64,000 bases of DNA from Amycolatopsis nivea (lineage in GTDB: Bacteria; Actinomycetota; Actinomycetes; Mycobacteriales; Pseudonocardiaceae). The notes under the pieces were generated by a model. That model ran no database searches, had not been told where the DNA came from, and saw nothing but the letters and a program-made list of their open reading frames with translations. Location: assembly GCF_004522235.1 (NCBI RefSeq), contig NZ_SDLT01000018.1, positions 62,001 to 126,000 on the forward strand, in the 5' to 3' direction. Shown piece by piece: positions 52,338-60,789 of this stretch. The position numbers and the translations under genes were made by a program. Within the stretch, counting starts at the first letter, position 1. Each line of letters begins with the position of its first letter.

Positions 52338-54026
52338 GTGGCAGTCGGCGAACACCCGGACCAGCGGGCACCGGAACCGGACGTATCCGGCGGCGCCGAC
52401 AGCGCTGACCACCCGGCGACCGTGCCGTCGCCGGTCGGCCCGCGCCGCACCGATCCGCTGAACGCCGCCGAGACCCGCGGCCTCGACGCGGTCCGCCGCT
52501 TCGGCACGGTCGGCTCGCTGTTCCTCGCGCTCGGCTCGCTCGGGGCCGGCGCAGCGCCGGTGATCAACCCGGTGCAGGACCTGCCGGTGCTGCGGCTGTT
52601 CATCCGGATCCCGACGGTCTCGCTCGCGATCGCGTTTTCCGGGATGGGCATCCTGGTGCTGAGCTGGCTCATGCTCGCCCGGTTCGCCCGTCCGGCGAGC
52701 GCGCGGCTGGCCACCAGCGGGCAGCTCGCCCGCACCGTCGCGATGTGGGTCGCGCCGCTGCTGCTGATCCCGCCGCTGTTCTCCCGCGACGTCTACAGCT
52801 ATCTCGCGCAGAGCGAGATCGTGCACCGCGGCATGGACCCGTACCAGCTCGGCCCGGCGCAGGCGCTCGGCGTCGCGGACCCGCTCACCGCGGGCGTCAC
52901 CAACATCTGGCGCGAAACGCCCGCCCCGTACGGCCCGCTGCTGCTGCGGCTCGGCGGGTGGCTGGCCCCGGTCGGCGGCAACAACATCGTCGTCGGCGTG
53001 CTGCTGCAGCGCGGCCTCGCGATGGTGGGCGTGCTGCTGATCGTGTGGGCGGTGCCGCGGCTGGCCCGGCGGTTCGGCGTGCAGCCGGCCACCGCGCTGT
53101 GGCTCGGCGCGGCGAACCCGTTGCTGATCTTCCATTTCGTCGCGGGCGCGCACAACGATTCGCTCGCCATCGGGCTCATGGTGGCCGGGCTGGAGATCGG
53201 CATCCGGCGGCTGCCGGTGCGGGTGAAGGGAGACAGTCCGCCGCCGCTGGCGAAGGGCGAATTGCTCTTCATCGCGCTCGGCGTCGTCATCATCACCGTC
53301 GGCGCCACCGTGAAGATCCCGGCGGTGCTGGCGCTGCCGTTCCTGTCGGTGATGGTCGCGCGCAGATGGCACGGGCGGCTGAAGGACCTGGTGTGGGCGG
53401 GCGCGCCGATGGCGTTGCTGTTCGGCGTGGTGCTCACCGCGATCTGCGTCGGCACCGGGCTGGGCTTCGGCTGGATCGGCGCGACGGCGAGCACGCCGGG
53501 GCTGGTGCGGTCGTTCATCTCCCCCACCGCCGAGATCGCGAACCTCAGCGGCGTCCTCGGCATCACGCTCGGGCTGGGCAACCACACCGACGCGCTGGTG
53601 CCGATCCTCGGCACGCTCGGCAACGCGATCACCGCGGCCGTCACGATCAAATTCCTGTGGGCCAGCTTCAAATGGCGGTACCGGCCGATCATCGGGCTCG
53701 GCGTTTCGCTGGGCGCGGCGATGATCCTGCAGATCAACCTCCAGCCCTGGTACCTGCTGTGGGCGGTGATCCCGCTCGCCGCCGCGGCCGGGACGTCGCG
53801 GTTCCGGGTCGTCGCCACGGTCATCAGCGCCGGGCTGCCGTTCCTGCTGCCGCCCACCGGCGGCACCTTCGACGGCCGCTCCTACGTCCTGCCGTGGGCC
53901 TACGGCGCGGCCGCTCTGGTGACCCTCGGCGGCCTCGCGATCGTGTACCGGGTTTCGCCGCTGCTGTTGTCCAGGACACCTCCGGCGTCCCCAGCACCGC
54001 GCGCGCCCGCCGACGTCGTATCGTGA
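52338..54026 (+). CDS. mptB: Polyprenol-phosphate mannosyltransferase, MptB-like
   Basis: A 562-aa GT-C membrane enzyme with about twelve hydrophobic helices. The catalytic acidic residue is in LFSRDVYSYLAQSEI, and PAPYGPLLLRLGGW follows. LGAANPLLIFHFVAGAHNDSLAIGLM and the later SLGAAMILQINLQPWYLLWAVIPLAAAAG are typical of MptA/MptB mannosyltransferases that build the alpha-1,6-mannan core of lipomannan. It is divergent from sufR through a 277-base non-coding gap, the same arrangement as in mycobacteria. Confidence 0.86.
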   Translation: MAVGEHPDQRAPEPDVSGGADSADHPATVPSPVGPRRTDPLNAAETRGLDAVRRFGTVGSLFLALGSLGAGAAPVINPVQDLPVLRLFIRIPTVSLAIAFSGMGILVLSWLMLARFARPASARLATSGQLARTVAMWVAPLLLIPPLFSRDVYSYLAQSEIVHRGMDPYQLGPAQALGVADPLTAGVTNIWRETPAPYGPLLLRLGGWLAPVGGNNIVVGVLLQRGLAMVGVLLIVWAVPRLARRFGVQPATALWLGAANPLLIFHFVAGAHNDSLAIGLMVAGLEIGIRRLPVRVKGDSPPPLAKGELLFIALGVVIITVGATVKIPAVLALPFLSVMVARRWHGRLKDLVWAGAPMALLFGVVLTAICVGTGLGFGWIGATASTPGLVRSFISPTAEIANLSGVLGITLGLGNHTDALVPILGTLGNAITAAVTIKFLWASFKWRYRPIIGLGVSLGAAMILQINLQPWYLLWAVIPLAAAAGTSRFRVVATVISAGLPFLLPPTGGTFDGRSYVLPWAYGAAALVTLGGLAIVYRVSPLLLSRTPPASPAPRAPADVVS

Positions 54027-54032
54027 TTCGTT

Positions 54033-54959
54033 GTGGACAACCCCGCCGTCGAGATCTCCGGCTTGGCGAAAAGCTACGGCTCCACCACCGCGGTCGACGG
54101 CATCGACCTGCGCATGGAGCGTGGCTGCGTGCTGGCCCTGCTCGGGCCGAACGGCGCCGGAAAAACGACCACTGTCGAGATTTGCGAGGGTTTCCGCAGA
54201 CCTGACGCGGGCCGCGTTCGCGTGCTCGGCCTCGACCCCGTCGCGGACAGCTCCCGGCTCCGCCCCCGCGTCGGCATCATGCCCCAGGGCGGCGGCGCGT
54301 ACCCAGGCGTGCGCGCGGAGGAAATGCTCCGGCTAGTGGCTTCCTGCGCGGCGAACCCGCACGATCCGGCGTGGCTGCTCGACGTGCTCGGGCTGGCCGG
54401 CGCGAAGCGCACCCCGTTCAAACGGCTTTCCGGCGGGCAGCAGCAACGGCTTTCGCTGGCGTGCGCGCTGGTCGGCCGTCCGGAGCTGGTGTTCCTGGAC
54501 GAGCCCACCGCGGGCATGGACCCGCAGGCGCGGCGGCTGGTCTGGGACCTGCTCGCGGCCCTGCGCGCGGACGGCGTGAGCGTCCTGCTCACCACCCACC
54601 TGATGGAGGAAGCGGAAACGCTGGCCGACCAGGTGGTGATCGTGGACCACGGCAAGGTGGTCGTCGAAGGCACGCCGCATGCGCTGACCCTGGAGGCCGG
54701 CGAGGCGGCGCAGCTGCGGTTCCGCGCCCGCACGAAACTCGACACGACGCTGCTCGCGGCCGCGCTGCCGGAGGGCTACCGGGTCAGCGAAACCGCGCCC
54801 GGTTCTTACCTGGTGGAGGGCGCGGTCGACCCGCAGGTGGTTTCCGCCGTCACCGCCTGGTGCGCGCAACAGGGCGTACTGCCCGAACAACTGCAAGTCG
54901 GACGGCGGACGCTCGAAGAAGTGTTCCTCGAACTCACCGGACGGGAGCTGCGCGCATGA
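54033..54959 (+). CDS. ABC transporter ATP-binding protein (DrrA/CcmA-like)
   Basis: A 308-aa ATPase: Walker A GPNGAGKTTTVEI, signature LSGGQQQRLSLACAL, Walker B LVFLDEPTAGMDPQ, H-loop TTHLMEEA. The C-terminal extension (from FRARTKLDTTLLAAALPEGYRV) is of the multidrug/lipid exporter type. A GTG start lies six bases after the mannosyltransferase stop. It pairs with the next gene by a 4-base overlap. Confidence 0.93.
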   Translation: MDNPAVEISGLAKSYGSTTAVDGIDLRMERGCVLALLGPNGAGKTTTVEICEGFRRPDAGRVRVLGLDPVADSSRLRPRVGIMPQGGGAYPGVRAEEMLRLVASCAANPHDPAWLLDVLGLAGAKRTPFKRLSGGQQQRLSLACALVGRPELVFLDEPTAGMDPQARRLVWDLLAALRADGVSVLLTTHLMEEAETLADQVVIVDHGKVVVEGTPHALTLEAGEAAQLRFRARTKLDTTLLAAALPEGYRVSETAPGSYLVEGAVDPQVVSAVTAWCAQQGVLPEQLQVGRRTLEEVFLELTGRELRA

Positions 54960-55744
54960 GTTCTCCGTTCCCCGCGGGCACTTTCGCCCCCGCGCCCGGC
55001 CGCGGTTCGCTCGGCAAGATGCTGCGCACGCACGCGCGCGTCGAGGCCGCGCTGACCCTGCGGCACGGCGAGCAGCTGCTGCTCACCCTGATCATTCCGC
55101 TCGCGCTGCTGATCGGCCTGAGCCTGCTGGACATCCTCCCGGCGAGCCAGCTCGGCTCGACGTCCAAAGTGGACTGGATGACGCCGAGGATCCTCGCGCT
55201 GGCGGTGATGTCGTCGGCGTTCACCGGCCAGGCGATCGCGCTCGGCTTCGACCGGCGGTACGGCGTGCTGAAGCGGCTTTCGGCGACGGCGCTGCCGCGC
55301 TGGCTGCTGGTGGCCGGACGGGTCGTGGCGGCGCTGGTCGTGGTGGCGCTGCAGTCCGTGGTGCTCGGCATCGTGGCGGCATTCCTGGGCTGGTCCCCGT
55401 CGGCCGCCGGGATCGGTTCCGCGGTGGTGCTGCTGGTGCTGGGGACGCTGGCTTTCGGCGCGCTGGGCGTGCTGCTGGGCGGCGCGTTGCGCGCGGAAGC
55501 CGTGCTGGCGCTGGCGAACATCGTGTGGTTCGTGCTGCTGCTGGCGGGCGGGATTCTGCTGGCCCCGTCGGCGCTGCCGTCCGGGGTCGGGTTCGTGGTG
55601 TCGCTGCTGCCTTCCGGGGCGCTGGCCGAAGGCATGCGCGCGGCGCTGGTGGACGGCCAGTTCCCGCTCGGACCGGCCGCGGTGCTGGTGGTGTGGGCGG
55701 CGTTGGCCGGCGTGCTGGCGACGCGAACCACAAAACTCACCTGA
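54956..55744 (+). CDS. ABC-2 type transporter permease
   Basis: A 262-aa membrane protein with six helices (LLLTLIIPLALLIGLSLLDIL, then LALAVMSSAFTGQAIALGFDRRYGVLKRLSATALPRWLLVAGR with the ABC-2 coupling-helix motif ERRYGxLRRL-like). The ATPase upstream is its partner. The substrate is unknown. Confidence 0.9.
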   Translation: MSSPFPAGTFAPAPGRGSLGKMLRTHARVEAALTLRHGEQLLLTLIIPLALLIGLSLLDILPASQLGSTSKVDWMTPRILALAVMSSAFTGQAIALGFDRRYGVLKRLSATALPRWLLVAGRVVAALVVVALQSVVLGIVAAFLGWSPSAAGIGSAVVLLVLGTLAFGALGVLLGGALRAEAVLALANIVWFVLLLAGGILLAPSALPSGVGFVVSLLPSGALAEGMRAALVDGQFPLGPAAVLVVWAALAGVLATRTTKLT

Positions 55745-55874
55745 ATCCCACACCGCGATTTCCGCGCGGAATTTCGCACCGGAATGTGACCGCCGCCGCA
55801 CCCGATTCCTTGCGCACGCTGGCAAATCCGGGCGGAACAATACCGCCGCGTGCAGGCGGGAAAACGCGCGCGAG

Positions 55875-55880
55875 TATTCT
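55875..55880 (+). promoter_or_regulatory. Candidate -10 element, leaderless start of ctaA
   Basis: tattct is followed by six bases and then GTG 55887, with no Shine-Dalgarno sequence between. No good -35 was found upstream. Confidence 0.4.
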
Positions 55881-55886
55881 TTCGGC

Positions 55887-56858
55887 GTGTCCCTTCGCAG
55901 TTTGATCGCCCGCCTGCCGTATCCGTCCGCCGCGGTTCAGCGCGCGGTCGGGATCGCCGCGGTGGTCGCGCAGGCAGGCATCGGCGTCACCGGGTCCGTG
56001 GTGCGGGTGACCGGGTCCGGGCTGGGATGCCCGACCTGGCCGCAGTGCGTCGCGGGCAGCCTGGTGCCGGTGCGGCACTCCGGCATCGACGCGGTCACGC
56101 AGTGGATCGAGTTCTCGAACCGGATGCTGACCGGCGTCGTGATCGTGGTGGCCGCGCTCGCCGTGCTCACCGCGTGGCGGATCCAGATCGACCACCCGGA
56201 GCGCAAGCGGCTGGTGAAGCTCGCCTGGACGATGCCCGGCGGCGTCGTGATGCAGGCGGTCATCGGCGGGCTGACGGTGCTGGCGAAACTGGAATGGTGG
56301 ACGGTCGCGATCCACTTCCTCGCTTCGACGCCGCTCGTGTGGCTGGCGGTCCTGCTGCTGAAGGCGTTCCGCGAAGGAGACGAACCGGCGCGCCCGCTGG
56401 TCCCGAAGCTGGGACGGCAGATGCTGGTGCTGCTGACGGTGCTGATGTGGGCGGTGCTCATCGCCGGCACGACGGTCACCGGCGCGGGCCCGCACGGCGG
56501 CGACGTCAACACGCATCGCCTCGACGCCCCGATCGAGCAGCTGGCCCGGATCCACAGCGGACTGCTGATCGCGTACCTCGTCGTGCTGGGGGTCTTCGGG
56601 CTCACGCTGATGCGCGTCGGCGCGCCGAAGAGCGTGTGGCGGCGGTACGCGTGGGTGTGGATTGTCGCGCTGCTGCAGGGTGTTCTGGGGACCGTGCAGT
56701 ACGCGCTGGGCGTGCCCGAGGCGATGGTGTCCTTCCACGTGCTGGGCTCGGCGCTCGTGATCGTGGTGACGGCGGTGCTGTGGACCGGCACTCGCGACCG
56801 GGGCCCGGTCACGTCGCTGGAGCCCGCCGAGAAGCGGGAACTCGCCACCGCGAACTGA
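55887..56858 (+). CDS. ctaA: Heme A synthase (COX15/CtaA)
   Basis: A 323-aa eight-helix membrane enzyme that oxidizes the C8 methyl of heme O to a formyl group. Characteristic segments are GVTGSVVRVTGSGLGCPTWPQC (conserved Cys pair region), EFSNRMLTG, VAIHFLASTPLVWLA, VTGAGPHGGDVNTHRLD and ARIHSGLLIAY (haem-ligand histidines). Together with ctaB at the right edge it supplies heme A for cytochrome aa3 oxidase. Confidence 0.94.
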   Translation: MSLRSLIARLPYPSAAVQRAVGIAAVVAQAGIGVTGSVVRVTGSGLGCPTWPQCVAGSLVPVRHSGIDAVTQWIEFSNRMLTGVVIVVAALAVLTAWRIQIDHPERKRLVKLAWTMPGGVVMQAVIGGLTVLAKLEWWTVAIHFLASTPLVWLAVLLLKAFREGDEPARPLVPKLGRQMLVLLTVLMWAVLIAGTTVTGAGPHGGDVNTHRLDAPIEQLARIHSGLLIAYLVVLGVFGLTLMRVGAPKSVWRRYAWVWIVALLQGVLGTVQYALGVPEAMVSFHVLGSALVIVVTAVLWTGTRDRGPVTSLEPAEKRELATAN

Positions 56859-56952
56859 CGGTCATCCGGGCGTAACTGCGCGTCGGCCCGACGGACAGGT
56901 CGGCGGCTTACCGTCGTCGCCGTCCGGCTTTCCGAAAGCCCGAGGTGCCGCC

Positions 56953-57888
56953 ATGCCGACCGCCCCTGCCCGTGCCGCCAAACCCCTGCTCTCCGGCCGG
57001 CGCGGGACCGCCGAGATGCTCGTGCTCAAGACGTTCCTGCTCGTGCCGTTCGCCGCGTTGATCGCCGCCGTGCCGCTGGTGTGGGGATGGGGCATCGACT
57101 GGACCGACCTGATCCTCGCGACCGTTTTCTACGTGCTCGCCACGCTCGGCGTGACCGTCGGGTACCACCGCTACTTCACCCACGGCGCGTTCAAAGCGGG
57201 CCGCCCGCTGCGGATCGCGCTAGCCATCGCGGGCAGCATGGCGGTGCAGGGTTCGGTGATCTTCTGGGTCGCGAGCCACCGCCGCCACCACGCGTTCTCC
57301 GACCGCGAGGGCGATCCGCATTCGCCGTGGCTGTTCGGCACCTCGCCGACGGCGCTGCTGCGCGGGTTCTGGCACGCGCACATGGGCTGGATGTTCCAGC
57401 GCGAGGTCACCAACGCCGACCGTTTCGCGCCCGACCTCGTCGGCGACCGCGACCTGCGCCTGGTGAACCGGTTCTTCTGGCTGTGGATCACGCTCAGCCT
57501 CGCCCTGCCCGCCGCCCTCGGCTGGGCGTTCAGCGGCACCTGGCAGGGCGCGCTGACGGCGTTCTTCTGGGCCGGGCTGGTGCGGATCGCGTTCCTGCAC
57601 CACGTGACCTGGTCGGTGAACTCGGTGTGCCACCTGATCGGCGACCGCCCGTTCGCGAGCCGCGACCGCGCCGCGAACTTCTGGCCGCTGGCGCTGCTGT
57701 CCATGGGAGAGTCCTGGCACAACTCCCATCACGCCGACCCGACCTGCGCCCGGCACGGCGTCCTGCGCGGCCAAGTGGACGTCTCGGCGCGGGTGATCTG
57801 GACCTTCGAACGCCTCGGCTGGGCGACTGACGTCCGGTGGCCCCGGCCGGAACGACTCGCCACTAAACGCGTCCACCAACCCGGCTGA
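56953..57888 (+). CDS. Acyl-CoA/acyl-lipid desaturase (delta-9 type)
   Basis: A 311-aa membrane diiron desaturase with the three histidine boxes HRYFTH (72-77), HRRHH (109-113) and HNSHH (256-260). It introduces a double bond in fatty acyl chains. The hydrophobic segments place the boxes on the cytoplasmic side. ATG 56953 begins MPTAPARAAK. Confidence 0.92.
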   Translation: MPTAPARAAKPLLSGRRGTAEMLVLKTFLLVPFAALIAAVPLVWGWGIDWTDLILATVFYVLATLGVTVGYHRYFTHGAFKAGRPLRIALAIAGSMAVQGSVIFWVASHRRHHAFSDREGDPHSPWLFGTSPTALLRGFWHAHMGWMFQREVTNADRFAPDLVGDRDLRLVNRFFWLWITLSLALPAALGWAFSGTWQGALTAFFWAGLVRIAFLHHVTWSVNSVCHLIGDRPFASRDRAANFWPLALLSMGESWHNSHHADPTCARHGVLRGQVDVSARVIWTFERLGWATDVRWPRPERLATKRVHQPG

Positions 57889-57890
57889 CA

Positions 57891-57945
57891 GTCCGTGAAG
57901 GGCTCCTTGAGGGAATCTGATTCCCTCAAGGAGCCCTTCACGGAC
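57891..57945. terminator. Perfect 27-bp-stem hairpin (47-bp repeat family)
   Basis: gtccgtgaagggctccttg runs to gaatc-t-gattc and back to its exact complement ending cacggac: 27 base pairs with a single central base. It lies between the convergent desaturase and ATP-grasp genes and shares its 47-bp core (57895-57941) with 23679-23725 except for the central base. Confidence 0.8.
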
Positions 57946-57967
57946 CTTCAAGCATTGCCGGGCGGGG

Positions 57968-58831
57968 CTAGGCCAGCTGCTGCCGCACCGCCGACGCGAA
58001 CCGCAGCGGCGCGCCCGCGTCCGCGTGTCGGAAACCCAGCGAAGGCTCGGTCAATTCCAACTCCAGCACCAGCGGACGCCCGTCGTCCCCGCGGACCAGG
58101 TCGACCCGTGCGTACAGCAGTTCCGCCCGCAAGATCCCGAGCAGCCCGCAAGCGGCGTCCAGCGCGTCCTCCGCCACCGCGCGCACCTCCGGGGCCGGGA
58201 CCGCGGCCGCGAGCCGCTCCTCCCGGTACAGCCCGGAACTGTCCATTGAGGACTCCAGCGGCGCGAATTTCGTGAAGGCGTGCGAATAAACGCCGCCGAA
58301 ATACGTCACCGCAATCTCGCCCTGAGCGTCCACACTGGACTGATACGGCTGCACCAGACCCGTGCGGCCCTCGTCGTGCAAAGTGCGCAGATGCTGCTCC
58401 GCGTCCGCACCGGCGGCGGAGAACCGGGCGGCGCCGCGGCCTCCCGCGCCCACCGAAGGCTTCACCACGAACGGCTTCTTCGGCCAGCGCGGCTTCTCCC
58501 CCGGCGGCACGATCTCGACCGGCACCGTCGGCACCCCGGCGTCGAGCAGTTCGCCGAGATACGTCTTGTCCGTGTTCCACCGCACGACCGCGGCCGGATT
58601 GCTCAGCCCGGGCACGTCCTCGCACCAGCTGAGGAATTCCTCGCGCCGCTCCGGGTAGTCCCAGGCGGCGCGCAGCACGACGATGTCCGCCGAGGCGAAG
58701 TCCGCGGCCGCGTCCCAGGCCGCCCAGCTCACGGTGAATCCGAGGTCCGCGAGCGCGGGCAGCACCGCGGCCTCGTCGCCGTCGCCCTCGGGCAGCGCGG
58801 CGCAGCCGACGAAAATCGCCGAGCGGGTCAC
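57968..58831 (-). CDS. ATP-grasp domain protein
   Basis: A 287-aa ATP-grasp protein. Visible parts are DIVVLRAAWDYPERREEFLSWCEDVP, NTDKTYLGELLDAGVPTVPVEIVPPGE, KPFVVKPSVGAGGRGAARFSA (ATP-binding lysine and glycine loop), LVQPYQSSVDAQGEIAVTYFGGVYSHA and LVLELELTEPSLGFRH (metal-binding Glu). The sequence resembles glutathione-synthetase/DcsG-type ligases that join a carboxylate to an amine. GTG 58831 overlaps the upstream stop as GTGA. Substrates are unknown. Confidence 0.82.
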   Translation of the reverse strand: MTRSAIFVGCAALPEGDGDEAAVLPALADLGFTVSWAAWDAAADFASADIVVLRAAWDYPERREEFLSWCEDVPGLSNPAAVVRWNTDKTYLGELLDAGVPTVPVEIVPPGEKPRWPKKPFVVKPSVGAGGRGAARFSAAGADAEQHLRTLHDEGRTGLVQPYQSSVDAQGEIAVTYFGGVYSHAFTKFAPLESSMDSSGLYREERLAAAVPAPEVRAVAEDALDAACGLLGILRAELLYARVDLVRGDDGRPLVLELELTEPSLGFRHADAGAPLRFASAVRQQLA

Positions 58832-59145
58832 CGGCCTGCTCGCGGCCCGGCCATCTTGCGCCGGTGCGCGGCACCGATTTTGACAGTCTTCACGGTTTCG
58901 CTGTCCCACTCCGCGGCCTCGAGGTCGTCGACCTGCTCGACCAGCGCGTTCCCGGTTTCGACCCCGGCGACCAGCACGTCGCCCATCGCCCCGTCCGGGC
59001 CCACGAGCACGACCCGCGCGCCGGCGAGGCCGATGTTCTCGACCACGGCGCGCGACGGTTTCCCGTGCTTCGCCACGAAGTCGCGGGCGGACGCCAGCTG
59101 GCGGGCAGTCGGCGCGGTCGGCGTGTTTTCGGTCTCCTCAGCCAC
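58828..59145 (-). CDS. Small conserved hypothetical protein
   Basis: A 105-aa protein that begins MAEETENTPTAPTARQLASARDFVAKHG and contains ARVVLVGPDGAMGDVLVAGVETGNALVEQV. It is conserved in actinomycetes but of unknown function. It overlaps the downstream ATP-grasp gene by four bases and starts 92 bases from the divergent qor gene. Confidence 0.72.
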   Translation of the reverse strand: MAEETENTPTAPTARQLASARDFVAKHGKPSRAVVENIGLAGARVVLVGPDGAMGDVLVAGVETGNALVEQVDDLEAAEWDSETVKTVKIGAAHRRKMAGPRAGR

Positions 59146-59237
59146 GTCCGGAGCTTAACCCGAGACCCCCGCCCCCGCGGCCCGACCGTGTTCTCGGCCA
59201 TAGTGGACGCCAGACGCGCCCATCTCGAGGAGGAACG

Positions 59238-60209
59238 ATGCCGACCGCAGTGCAGGTGACCCGGACCGGCGGCCCGGAAGTGCTGGAACTGGCCGAGATC
59301 GAGCCCGGCCCGCCCGGCGCGGGCGAACTGCTGGTCGACCTCGCCGCCGCGGGCGTCAACTACATCGACACCTACCAGCGCCAGGGCATCTACCCGATCG
59401 ACCTGCCGTTCGTCCTCGGCTCCGAGGGCGCCGGGACCGTCGTGGAGACCGGCGAGGGCGTCACCGAATTCGCCCCCGGCGACCGCGTGACCTGGCAGGG
59501 CGTGCTCGGCAGCTACGCCCAGCGCGCGGTGGTCCCGGCCAGCGCCACGGTGAAGGTGCCGGACGGCGTGTCCGACGAGCTCGCCGCCGCCACGATGCTG
59601 CAGGGCATGACGGCGCACTACCTGGTGCGTTCGACCTACGAAGTCCAGGCAGGCGACGACATCCTCGTCCACGCGGCGGCCGGCGGCGTCGGTCTGTTGC
59701 TGGTCCAGCTAGCGAAGGCGCGCGGCGCGCGAGTGCTGTGCACCGTGTCCACCGACGAGAAGGCCGAACTGGCTCGCGGCGCCGGCGCGGACCACGTGAT
59801 CCGCTACGACCGCGAGGACTTCGCCGCCGTGACCCGCGAGCTGACCGACGGCGAAGGCGTCGCCGCGGTCTACGACGGCGTGGGCAAGAGCACCTTCGAC
59901 GGCAGCCTCGCGAGCCTGAAGATCCGCGGCACCCTGGCGCTGTTCGGCGCGGCCAGCGGCCCGGTGCCGCCGGTCGACCCGCAACGGCTCAACTCCGGCG
60001 GCTCGCTCTTCCTGACCCGCCCGACGCTCGGCCACTACCTGCGCACGCGCGAGGAACTCGACTGGCGCGCCGGCGAACTGTTCGCCGCCGTGCAGGACGG
60101 TTCGCTGAACGTCCGCATCGGCGGCCGCTACCCGCTCGCCGACGCCCGCAAGGCCCACGAGGACCTGCAGGGACGCCGGACGACCGGGAAGCTGCTGCTG
60201 ATCCCCTGA
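59238..60209 (+). CDS. qor: NADPH:quinone oxidoreductase (zinc-free MDR family)
   Basis: A 323-aa medium-chain reductase. GVNYIDTYQRQGIYPIDLPFVLGSEGAGTV is the quinone-oxidoreductase N-domain, and HAAAGGVGLLLVQLAKARGARVLCTVSTDEK is the NADPH Rossmann fold. It reduces quinones with NADPH. ATG 59238 has GAGGAGGAACG upstream. It lies one base from the convergent FKBP stop. It is a member of the conserved actinobacterial ctaB-qor-ctaA-suf neighbourhood. Confidence 0.93.
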   Translation: MPTAVQVTRTGGPEVLELAEIEPGPPGAGELLVDLAAAGVNYIDTYQRQGIYPIDLPFVLGSEGAGTVVETGEGVTEFAPGDRVTWQGVLGSYAQRAVVPASATVKVPDGVSDELAAATMLQGMTAHYLVRSTYEVQAGDDILVHAAAGGVGLLLVQLAKARGARVLCTVSTDEKAELARGAGADHVIRYDREDFAAVTRELTDGEGVAAVYDGVGKSTFDGSLASLKIRGTLALFGAASGPVPPVDPQRLNSGGSLFLTRPTLGHYLRTREELDWRAGELFAAVQDGSLNVRIGGRYPLADARKAHEDLQGRRTTGKLLLIP

Positions 60210-60210
60210 C

Positions 60211-60726
60211 TCAGGAAACCGAGAGGGCGTCGGTCACGAACACCAGCGTTTCGTTGGGCGCGATGCCGCGTCCGCCGTCCTTGTAGGCGAGGGCGGGCGG
60301 GATGATCATCAACCGCCGCCCGCCCTGTTTGACGCCGACGAGGCCCTGGTCCCAGCCCTCGATGACCTGGCCGGCGCCGAGATCGAGGCCGAACGGCTCG
60401 CCGCGGTCGAACGAGCTGTCCAGCTTCTTCTTGTTCGACCAGGTGACGACCAGGTAGTTCATGGACAGCTTCGACCCGGCGGCCGCGGCCTTCCCGGCGC
60501 CCGCGGAGAGGTCCTTGGTGAGCAGCTTCTTCGGCGGGGCACAGTCGTCCGGGATGGTGATCGTCGGCGCCTGGCCGAAGTTCCCGGTGGTCTTGATGTC
60601 GTCCGCGGTGCACTCGCGGCTCGGGGTCGCCGGAGCCGCGCTGCTGTCGCCGCCGCAGGCCGTGAGGCCGAACGCGGCGACCGCCACGACCGCGCCGAGG
60701 ACAGCTGTCCTGCCGATGTTCTGCAT
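60211..60726 (-). CDS. FKBP-type peptidyl-prolyl isomerase lipoprotein
   Basis: A 171-aa exported lipoprotein. The signal peptide MQNIGRTAVLGAVVAVAAFG ends in lipobox LTAC with Cys24. The FKBP domain has NYLVVTWSNKKKLDSSFDRGEPFGLDLGAGQVIEGWDQGLVGVKQGGRRLMIIPPALAYKDGGRG, the conserved binding-site region. It folds proteins outside the membrane. Confidence 0.93.
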   Translation of the reverse strand: MQNIGRTAVLGAVVAVAAFGLTACGGDSSAAPATPSRECTADDIKTTGNFGQAPTITIPDDCAPPKKLLTKDLSAGAGKAAAAGSKLSMNYLVVTWSNKKKLDSSFDRGEPFGLDLGAGQVIEGWDQGLVGVKQGGRRLMIIPPALAYKDGGRGIAPNETLVFVTDALSVS

Positions 60727-60789
60727 GCCCGGACTTTATCCGCACGGCGCAGCCGTTCCGTTGAGGGCGGTGGTGGGGCGGGGTCCGGG

